From: JBEDKD01 sp041172365
Lineage (GTDB): Bacteria > Cyanobacteriota > Cyanobacteriia > Cyanobacteriales > Microcoleaceae
DNA length: 16,634 nt
Direction: 5' to 3'
NCBI GenBank assembly: GCA_041172365.1
Contig: JBEDKD010000161.1
Span: forward strand, 1-16,634
Part shown: positions 7,711-12,821 of the stretch, one piece after another
How the letters are laid out: every line of letters starts with the position of its first letter
Numbering within the stretch: the first letter of the stretch is position 1
The notes under the pieces: model-generated
Database searches by the model: none
Told to the model about the DNA's origin: nothing
The model's input: only the letters and a program-made list of their open reading frames with translations
Position numbers and translations under genes: made by a program

Positions 7711-8673
7711 TTACTTAAAATTGGCAACCCATTCTATTACCTGTTTTCCTAAGCTTACTCCATTTAATAAATCAATTTCTCTCACTCCCGTCGGACTTGT
7801 GACATTAATTTCTGTCAGATATCCCCCGATCACATCTATTCCCACAAAATATAATCCTTCTCGTTGCAAGACAGGGGCTAATTGTTCACAAATTTGCTTT
7901 TCTCTTTCTGTTATTTCCGTTTTTGCAACTCTTCCCCCTACAGCCATGTTACCACGAAATTCATTTCCCGTGGGGATACGATTAACCGCGCCTATGGGTT
8001 CCCCATTTAATAAAATAATTCGCTTATCCCCTTCTTTGGCTTCGGGTAAATATTGTTGAATCATTACCGGAATTTGTCCCTGTTGGGTACTGATTTCAAT
8101 CAAGGAGTTAAAGTTACGATCGCCCGCGTCTAACATTAATATTCCTTCTCCCGCTTTCCCCCCCAAGGGCTTTAAAACCGCGATCGTATTTTCGGAGACA
8201 AACTTACGGATCACTTCCTTATTTTGACTCACAATAGTTTCAGGAATCGCGTCCTTAAATTGTAACGCGTACATTTTTTCATTAGCCGAGCGCAATGCCT
8301 TCGGAGAATTAACCACTAAAGTCTTGTCAGGATTAATATAATCTAACAGGAAAGTCCCATAAAGATAAGGTATATTCACCGGAGGATCGGTACGCATAAA
8401 TACCGCGTCCATTGTCTCTAAGGGTTGTAAACTTTTTTCCCCTAATTGATACCAACGATCGCTCACTACCCAATGCCCATCAATGGCTTGCACGGGGGTT
8501 AATTCCACCTGAGTTAAATTTGCCCAGGCTTGACTATTAATAACTGTTAATAAGTTGGCTTCTGTGATAAAGACTTCATGCCCTAATAATTGGGCGGCTT
8601 CCATTAACGCGACACTGGTATCGTGCCCCGGAATGAGTTTCTCAATGGGATCGATAATAAATGCAAATTTCAT
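7711..8673 (-). CDS. gshB: Glutathione synthetase
   Basis: A 320-residue ATP-grasp ligase (E. coli enzyme about 315) that joins gamma-glutamylcysteine and glycine to make glutathione in the cytosol. Recognisable segments are the N-terminal MKFAFIIDPIEKL, RTDPP (94-98), the ATP-binding lysine loop VLKPLGGKAGEG (166-177) and the metal and substrate site EINVTSPTG (288-296). The pairing with grxC immediately upstream is the usual cyanobacterial order. The 236-bp spacer from grxC is filled with repeats, and the homopurine array begins only 9 bp before the ATG at 8673, read in the mRNA sense as pyrimidines. No Shine-Dalgarno motif is therefore visible, so translation may depend on an unstructured leader. 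Confidence 0.96.
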   Translation of the reverse strand: MKFAFIIDPIEKLIPGHDTSVALMEAAQLLGHEVFITEANLLTVINSQAWANLTQVELTPVQAIDGHWVVSDRWYQLGEKSLQPLETMDAVFMRTDPPVNIPYLYGTFLLDYINPDKTLVVNSPKALRSANEKMYALQFKDAIPETIVSQNKEVIRKFVSENTIAVLKPLGGKAGEGILMLDAGDRNFNSLIEISTQQGQIPVMIQQYLPEAKEGDKRIILLNGEPIGAVNRIPTGNEFRGNMAVGGRVAKTEITEREKQICEQLAPVLQREGLYFVGIDVIGGYLTEINVTSPTGVREIDLLNGVSLGKQVIEWVANFK

Positions 8674-8681
8674 AGGTAATC

Positions 8682-8781
8682 AAGGAAGGAAGAAGGAAGA
8701 AGGAAGAAGGAAGAAGGAAGAAGGAAGAAGGAAGAAGGAAGAAGGAAGAGGGAAGAAGGAAGAAGGAAGAAGGAAGAAGGA
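8682..8781. repeat. 100-nt homopurine heptamer array between grxC and gshB
   Basis: An uninterrupted purine tract of 100 bases made of about thirteen AAGGAAG heptamers, with one GAGGGAA variant. The unit is mirror-symmetric (GAAGGAAGAAGGAAG), which favours intramolecular triplex formation under supercoiling. It occupies the region just upstream of the gshB start codon. Confidence 0.9.
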
Positions 8782-8789
8782 TTAATTAA

Positions 8790-8900
8790 CCACTAAGGCA
8801 CTAAGGCACTAAGGAAGAAGGATTAAGGTTAATTGTTAATTATCAATTATCCATTCCCTAATCCCCATTCCCTAATCCCCATTCCCTAATCCCCATTTCC
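8790..8900. repeat. CACTAAGG and CCCTAATCCCCATT repeats
   Basis: Three CACTAAGG octamers (8792-8815) are followed by one GAAGAAGG unit and, after an AT-rich 30-bp stretch, by three tandem copies of a 14-mer (two heptamers, CCCTAAT plus CCCCATT) at about 8855-8900. The octamers are the same as those at 12110-12256 and 12387-12408. Together with the homopurine array they fill the grxC-gshB spacer. Confidence 0.8.
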
Positions 8901-8909
8901 CATTACCTA

Positions 8910-9173
8910 TTAAACTAATAAAGGATCTAATTTCCCTTGGTATTCTAAGTCGTGAATATCATCACAACCCCCAATATGTTTATCGTTGATGAAAATTTGG
9001 GGAAGCGATCGACGCCCATTGGCTCTTTGAGCCATTTTGCTCCGTGCTTCCTCATCTCCATCAATACTATATTCCATAAAATCTACACCCTTTTTTGTTA
9101 ATAGGGACTTTGCCCGAATACAAAAAGGACAGCTTCTCCAAGTGTATATCTCAACCTTCGCAGTCATAATCAT
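8910..9173 (-). CDS. grxC: Glutaredoxin 3 (GrxC)
   Basis: An 87-residue dithiol glutaredoxin that uses glutathione to reduce disulfides and mixed disulfides in the cytosol. The thioredoxin fold carries the active site CPFC (C15 and C18), the cis-proline segment SLPQIFI (56-62) and the glutathione-binding GGCDD (68-72), all intact. It is the first gene of a probable operon with gshB, which matches its need for glutathione. AGGA lies seven bases before the ATG at 9173; a second in-frame ATG two codons later is also possible. A candidate promoter lies between the start codon and the 166-nt homopurine array upstream. Confidence 0.96.
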   Translation of the reverse strand: MIMTAKVEIYTWRSCPFCIRAKSLLTKKGVDFMEYSIDGDEEARSKMAQRANGRRSLPQIFINDKHIGGCDDIHDLEYQGKLDPLLV

Positions 9174-9197
9174 TTTTAGGTCCTGGTAACATTTCTT

Positions 9198-9203
9198 AAT
9201 ATA
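9198..9203 (-). promoter_or_regulatory. Candidate -10 box for grxC
   Basis: On the minus strand TATATT is followed by 24 bases to the grxC ATG. The -35 position, about 17 bases further upstream, falls inside the heptamer array that starts at 9206, where no consensus TTGACA exists. This is inferred from the -10 resemblance and spacing only. Confidence 0.4.
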
Positions 9204-9205
9204 GC

Positions 9206-9371
9206 AGAAGAAGGAAGAAGGAAGAAGGAAGAGGGAAGAGGGAAGAAGGAAGAGGGAAGAAGGAAGAAGGAAGAAGGAAGAGGGAAGAGGGAAGAAGGAA
9301 GAAGGAAGAAGGAAGAAGGAAGAGGGAAGAGGGAAGAAGGAAGAAGGAAGAAGGAAGAGGGAAGAAGGAAG
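9206..9371. repeat. 166-nt homopurine heptamer array upstream of grxC
   Basis: The longest array in the window: 166 uninterrupted purines with period 7, units GAAGGAA and GAGGGAA intermixed. It starts 32 bp upstream of the grxC ATG. Long reading frames across it (for example one on the minus strand at 9196-9561) are artefacts of the repeat. Confidence 0.92.
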
Positions 9372-9380
9372 CCATTTTAT

Positions 9381-9412
9381 GTAGGTTGGGTTGAGCGATA
9401 GGCAAACCCAAC
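9381..9412. repeat. GTAGGTTGGGTT palindromic repeat interrupted by a MITE
   Basis: The left part GTAGGTTGGGTTGAGCG...AAACCCAAC matches the intact repeat at 11958-11990. Its right end resumes at 9548-9559 after the MITE. Removing the element and one copy of AACCCAAC restores a continuous palindromic repeat. Confidence 0.8.
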
Positions 9413-9547
9413 GGGATCATCTCATTTTTGTAACTTGGCAGTGGGAGCGTCTCGCTCCCTATTAGATCCCTAGGGAGCGAGACGCTCGATGCTCCGCACA
9501 GGCTACGCCAAACCACTACAGTTTTTTTGCCAAGTTGAAATGCTCCC
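9413..9547. mobile_element. 135-bp MITE-like element, copy 1, with 8-bp duplication
   Basis: The element is flanked by exact AACCCAAC direct repeats (9405-9412 and 9548-9555). Its ends are GGGATCATCTCA on the left and, reverse-complemented, GGGAGCATTTCA on the right. The core contains the double hairpin GGGAGCGTCTCGCTCCC and its complement around an ATTAGATCCC loop. It is the same element as 12409-12520 in the opposite orientation, with about 26 extra bases (about 9488-9513) inserted in one arm. There is no coding capacity. GGG ends with an 8-bp duplication would suit the ISKra4 (ISMich2-like) group, as an untested idea. Confidence 0.87.
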
Positions 9548-9630
9548 AACCCAACAACCATAAAAATCGTTTTTTAGGTGGGGCGAAGGTATTGTTTATC
9601 ACAAAAAAGCCACCCACTTCTTATATCTCC

Positions 9631-11457
9631 TTAAAGCGCGATCGCGTAGTCAATAAGTTCCCCAAGTCGGGCGCGTAGAGTCTCTAAACCAATACCGCAA
9701 GACGCGGCAATAAAAACCGCGTTGGGATACTCTTCTTGAGCTAATCTCAAAGTATCACCATCGACTTGATCAATCTTATTAAACGCGAGTAATGCTGGCC
9801 CCGGAGTGATCGGCATTTCGCTTAAAATCTTCATTACAGAATATATTTGACTTTGCCATGCTCCATGAGATAAGTCAACAACGTGCAACAACGCGTCGGC
9901 ATCCGTAACTTCTTCTAATGTCGCGCGAAAAGCGTCCACTAATGCGGGGGGTAATTCATGGATAAAACCCACTGTATCTGTAATAACTATTGTTTGAGGT
10001 TGTTGGGTTTGGGGATTCGGTACTACTAAACGTCTAGTTGTCGGATCAAGGGTGGCAAAAAGTTGATTCGCGGTGTAAACTTCCGCGTTTGTCAAAGTAT
10101 TTAATAAGGTTGATTTTCCCGCGTTGGTATAACCCACGATCGCGATCGAAGGCACTTCTTGATGTTGTCTGCCTTGACGTAGGCGACTCCGGTGGGCTTG
10201 TAGTTGATTAACTTCCTGTTGTAATCGACTAATACGACGGGCGATCGCACGTCTTTCGGTTTCTAATTTGGTTTCTCCTGGGCCCCTCGTACCAATTCCT
10301 CCCCCTAAACGAGACATGGCTTGACCTCGCCCTGTTAAACGTGGTAAGTTATACTCTAATTGGGCGAGTTCGACTTGTAATTTACCCGCCCGCGATCGCG
10401 CTCTTTGGGCAAAAATATCTAAGATTACTTCCGTGCGATCGACTACTCTAATCCCAATCTGCGTTTCTAAATTTCGCACCTGGGAAGGAGATAAATCGCG
10501 ATCGAATACTATTAAATTTACCCCTAAAGTTTGAGCACTTAAAGCAATTTCTTGTACTTTACCTTCTCCTACTACCGTTTGAGGATGGGGGCGAGCTCTT
10601 TTTTGACGTAAAGTTTCTAAAACTTGACCTCCCGCGGTGTCAACTAACATCCCTAATTCCGCTAAACCATCCTCAAAATTTTGGGGGGTTTTATTATCAG
10701 TCATTACACCCACTAAAAGGACTTTATCCTGATCTACATCAACCTGTTTCGCGACAAATTCTTCGGCAAATTCCGCCTCTAAGTCTTCTACCAATTCCAG
10801 AAAATCTTGCTCGGTTAAAGTATCAAGATTTAAGGGCTGCGAAACTGTCCATAAAAATGATGATTTTCTTTCACCCTCCTCTTTTTGCGGGGTATTTTCA
10901 CCCCCCTCTTTCCCCCCTTTCGGGGGGATGGAAGAAGCATTTTTCCCCCCCTCTTGACTCCCCTCTCCTAGAAGGAGAGGAGTAGGGGGTGAGGTAATTT
11001 CCCGTTGTGAGATAAGATGGGCAAGATAGGTATCTTTGATATAACCAGTCCCCCCCCCACCACGTCGTTGAAAACCTTGCCCTGTTAAGGTTATCCAGAC
11101 TAAAGCATCTAAACGTTGTAACGCCATCGCGGTTAACGCGGCTTCGTTAGGGGGTTCGGATTTTAGATGAGTCGCGATGCAGCGAATACCGCTCAAACGC
11201 CCACCCCCATAACGGGGTAATTCTAAAGGGGGAATTTGGGTTTGGCGAGGCGTGCCTACCCCCACACGGATTACTTGTCCCCGACGATTGATATACACAC
11301 AGACGGGCTCATCTATTTCTGTACTAATCGCCCCGACGCGCTGGGCAAATTCTGGCGTAGTTACCGAATCGCCCGGTAATTTTTGATGATACAGGCGCTC
11401 AAGTTGTTTCAGTTGACTGGTTTTTAACCCTTGCAGGTTGCCGTAGATGGTTTCGAT
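9631..11457 (-). CDS. hflX: HflX GTPase, probable ATC start
   Basis: A ribosome-associated GTPase of the HflX family, known to split or rescue stalled ribosomes. From the ATC at 11457 it has 608 residues. The HflX N-terminal domain and the linker with GGGIGTRGPGE (385-395) precede the G domain: G1 GYTNAGKS (442-449), G3 DTVG (494-497), G4 NKID (560-563) and SCGIG (586-590). The conserved N terminus IETIYGNLQGLK is encoded upstream of the first usable start (GTG at 11298), yet no ATG, GTG or TTG occurs in frame between the upstream stop near 11522 and 11298. GGAGAGG lies six bases before an ATC exactly where relatives have ATG. Either ATC initiates, or the base is a mutation or sequence error. 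Residues about 155-195 are encoded by repeats. It is divergent from the HTH gene. Confidence 0.93.
   Translation of the reverse strand: METIYGNLQGLKTSQLKQLERLYHQKLPGDSVTTPEFAQRVGAISTEIDEPVCVYINRRGQVIRVGVGTPRQTQIPPLELPRYGGGRLSGIRCIATHLKSEPPNEAALTAMALQRLDALVWITLTGQGFQRRGGGGTGYIKDTYLAHLISQREITSPPTPLLLGEGSQEGGKNASSIPPKGGKEGGENTPQKEEGERKSSFLWTVSQPLNLDTLTEQDFLELVEDLEAEFAEEFVAKQVDVDQDKVLLVGVMTDNKTPQNFEDGLAELGMLVDTAGGQVLETLRQKRARPHPQTVVGEGKVQEIALSAQTLGVNLIVFDRDLSPSQVRNLETQIGIRVVDRTEVILDIFAQRARSRAGKLQVELAQLEYNLPRLTGRGQAMSRLGGGIGTRGPGETKLETERRAIARRISRLQQEVNQLQAHRSRLRQGRQHQEVPSIAIVGYTNAGKSTLLNTLTNAEVYTANQLFATLDPTTRRLVVPNPQTQQPQTIVITDTVGFIHELPPALVDAFRATLEEVTDADALLHVVDLSHGAWQSQIYSVMKILSEMPITPGPALLAFNKIDQVDGDTLRLAQEEYPNAVFIAASCGIGLETLRARLGELIDYAIAL
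10873..10995. repeat. Two inverted repeats inside hflX
   Basis: One hairpin pairs CTCCTCTCC-type sequence around 10966-10981 (CTCTCCTAGAAGGAGAG); a second pairs CCCCCCTTTCGGGGGG at 10912-10927, flanked by C-rich tracts. Their translation (SPPTPLLLGEG, IPPKGGKEGG) is low-complexity and unlike the rest of HflX. They lie in the linker between the N-terminal region and the HflX GTP-binding part and keep the frame. Confidence 0.7.
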
Positions 11458-11607
11458 AACTACCTCTCCTTTGTTGAAATTTTCTTCCTCTATTTTAGAG
11501 CATCCCTTTGTTGAGATTTCTTAGAAAAACTCTTGGTTTCTTGCTGAAAACATGATACCATTGATTTTTGAAAACTAATTTAATGACATAAAGGGAGACT
11601 TTAAGGT
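11458..11607. other. Divergent intergenic region hflX / HTH gene
   Basis: A 150-bp AT-rich gap that must hold promoters for both genes. On the minus strand the ribosome-binding sequence GGAGAGG (11464-11470) precedes the presumed hflX start. I see no consensus -10 and -35 pair on either strand. Confidence 0.5.
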
Positions 11608-11898
11608 ATGGATATGGAAGCAATCAGAGAAAGAGCGAATTTAAGTCGGGCGGAAGTCGCGGAAAAATTGTCAATTAGCGAAACAAGTGTCCGCAATTGG
11701 GAAACGGGGCGCACAGAGCCGACGATGACACCACAAAAGTTTCTTGAGGCGTTACGTTTATTCCAGTGTACACCTGAAGAGTTAGCCTTGGCGAGTGATA
11801 AATCTCTTAATCAACGCCACAAGCGTAAACCCGGGCGGCCAAAACGGATCGTCGAGCCCGCGATCGTGCCTTCTACGGAGCCGAAAGTTAACGAGTAA
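11608..11898 (+). CDS. Small HTH (XRE-like) regulator with AT-hook-like tail
   Basis: A 96-residue predicted DNA-binding protein. Residues about 3-60 form an XRE/Cro-type helix-turn-helix: the second and third helices are visible in RAEVAEKLSISETSVRNWE (14-32), followed by the GRTEPTM turn. The tail holds KRKPGRPKR (72-80), a basic GRP-core AT-hook-like sequence that could grip the minor groove of AT-rich DNA. No sensor or oligomerisation domain is seen. GGGAG lies 13 bases before the first ATG at 11608 and 19 before a second in-frame ATG at 11614. It is divergent from hflX and followed by its own terminator. The target genes are unknown. DNA binding is confident; a regulatory role is inferred. 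Confidence 0.85.
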   Translation: MDMEAIRERANLSRAEVAEKLSISETSVRNWETGRTEPTMTPQKFLEALRLFQCTPEELALASDKSLNQRHKRKPGRPKRIVEPAIVPSTEPKVNE

Positions 11899-11909
11899 AA
11901 GTGATTAAT

Positions 11910-11938
11910 CCCCCTTAATTATTGAGGGGGTTTCTTAT
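11910..11938 (+). terminator. Terminator after the HTH gene
   Basis: A CCCCCTT (11910-11916) stem pairs with GAGGGGG (11924-11930) around a seven-base loop, followed by the T-rich TTTCTTATT. It lies 11 bp after the stop codon. Confidence 0.75.
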
Positions 11939-11957
11939 TCTGATAAGTTTCTTAGAT

Positions 11958-11990
11958 GTAGGTTGGGTTGAGCGCCGCGAAACCCAACAG
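11958..11990. repeat. Intact GTAGGTTGGGTT palindromic repeat
   Basis: The arms GGTTGGGTT and AACCCAAC flank GAGCGCCGCGA. It is the undisturbed version of the repeat interrupted at 9381-9559 and of the two copies in 12591-12694. This type is widespread in cyanobacterial intergenic regions. Confidence 0.8.
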
Positions 11991-12019
11991 CAAAAAAAGA
12001 GGAAAAAGTTGATCTCTAG

Positions 12020-12165
12020 TCATTTCAACGTATATTGAGAAATAAAAAAAACAGTCACAGTAAGAAGAAGCTAGATTTAACGCGTCTCATTTTTATTGGG
12101 AATAACTATACACCACTAAGGCACTAAGCCACTAAGGAAGAAGGCTGAAGGAATTTCTCCGAAGT
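12020..12165. repeat. 146-bp duplicated intergenic segment, copy A
   Basis: The segment from TCATTTCAAC to the GGAATTTCTCCGAAGTA end is repeated at 12298-12563, where it is split by a MITE. By eye the copies differ at only a handful of positions. The first 90 bases (to 12109) are AT-rich unique-looking sequence including an A8 run and ACGCGT. The rest is CACTAAG-type repeat. There is no shared open reading frame; a small RNA cannot be excluded. Confidence 0.85.
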
Positions 12166-12256
12166 AATACACCACTAAGGCACTAAGCCACTAAGGAAGA
12201 AGGGAGAAGGAATTTCTCAAAAGTAATACACCACTAAGGCACTAAGCCACTAAGGA
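12110..12256. repeat. 59-bp tandem repeat built on CACTAAG octamers
   Basis: Units start at 12110, 12169 and 12228; the third is truncated after about 29 bases. Each begins ACACCACTAAGGCACTAAGC, continues through CACTAAGGAAGAAGG and ends GGAATTTCTC..AAGTAAT. The period of 59 bp is exact for the two full units. It lacks the repeat-spacer pattern of CRISPR. Confidence 0.85.
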
Positions 12257-12297
12257 AAAGGGAAGTCAGAGGCAGGAATTCAGAGGAAGTAATATCA

Positions 12298-12563
12298 TCA
12301 TTTCAACCTATATTGAGAAATAAAAAAACAGTCACAGTAAGAAGAAGCTAGATTTAACGCGTCTCATTTTTATGGGGAATGACTATACACCACTAAGGCA
12401 CTAAGCCAGGGAGCATTTCAAATTTGCAAAAAAAAACTGTAGTGGGAGCGTCTCGCTCCCAATTAGATCCCGAGGGAGCGAGACGCTCCCACTGCCAATT
12501 TACAAAAATGAGATGCTCCCCTAAGCCACTAAGGAAGAAGGGAGAAGGAATTTCTCCGAAGTA
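12298..12563. repeat. Duplicated intergenic segment, copy B, carrying a MITE
   Basis: Equivalent to copy A at 12020-12165 once the 112-bp element at 12409-12520 and one 8-bp target copy are removed, leaving 146 bp. The element is absent from copy A, so it inserted after the duplication. Confidence 0.85.
12409..12520. mobile_element. 112-bp MITE-like element, copy 2, with 8-bp duplication
   Basis: Exact direct repeats CTAAGCCA flank it (12401-12408 and 12521-12528). The left end is GGGAGCATTTCA and the reverse-complemented right end is GGGAGCATCTCA. The core is a nearly perfect palindrome of GTGGGAGCGTCTCGCTCCC arms around AATTAGATCCCGA, and each arm is itself a small hairpin. It is the simpler relative of 9413-9547. 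The unoccupied site is preserved in copy A and in the tandem repeats, which proves the boundaries. Confidence 0.92.
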
Positions 12564-12590
12564 TAGTAATTCCTAATGAGAATGAGAGAA

Positions 12591-12694
12591 GTAGGTTGGG
12601 TTAAACGCAGTGAAACTGGGGCAACCACGGGGGGATTGCCCCTACACTCCCAAAAAAGCTCCTTGTTGGGTTTCCTTACCTCAACCCAACCTAC
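12591..12694. repeat. Composite of three palindromic repeats
   Basis: A forward half copy of the GTAGGTTGGGTT repeat (12591-12616) is followed by a GGGGCAACC...CCCCTAC repeat (12618-12645) and then a full reverse copy of the GTAGGTTGGGTT repeat (12663-12694). The outer arms can pair over more than 12 bp. No target duplication was found for the middle piece. Confidence 0.7.
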
Positions 12695-12750
12695 AACTAC
12701 ATATACCCCATCCACACCCATGATTGGCGATTTCATGCCATTTTATCGTT

Positions 12751-12814
12751 GGGATGGGGCGGGTTTATTTAGGTTATTTTTGGGTAGGATAAATTCGGGT
12801 GAAACTACCCCTAC
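12751..12814. repeat. Palindrome-ended dispersed repeat, copy 2
   Basis: A gap-free match to 11-74 at about 80 percent identity by eye, with GGGGCGGGTTT near the left end and ACCCCTAC at the right. The right arm has drifted and no longer mirrors the left fully. It ends 8 bp before the stop codon of the PEP-CTERM gene. Confidence 0.7.
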
Positions 12815-12821
12815 CGGGTGA

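Noticed and set aside
8555..8785. 76-residue plus-strand frame ending in KKEEGRR repeats
   Set aside because: It is antisense to gshB and then runs through the heptamer array.
9196..9561. 121-residue minus-strand reading frame
   Set aside because: Mostly the homopurine array (repeated LLPSSFF) plus the MITE; no coding signature.
12110..12408. Possible CRISPR array
   Set aside because: The 59-bp units are nearly identical throughout, with no alternating unique spacers and no cas genes.
9413..12520. Composite transposon formed by the two inverted MITE copies around hflX and the HTH gene
   Set aside because: Each copy has its own exact and different 8-bp duplication, which means separate insertions. 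A composite would share one duplication at the outer ends.
12521..12821. Short frames on both strands in the repeat nest
   Set aside because: They cross three different palindromic repeats and lack any family resemblance.
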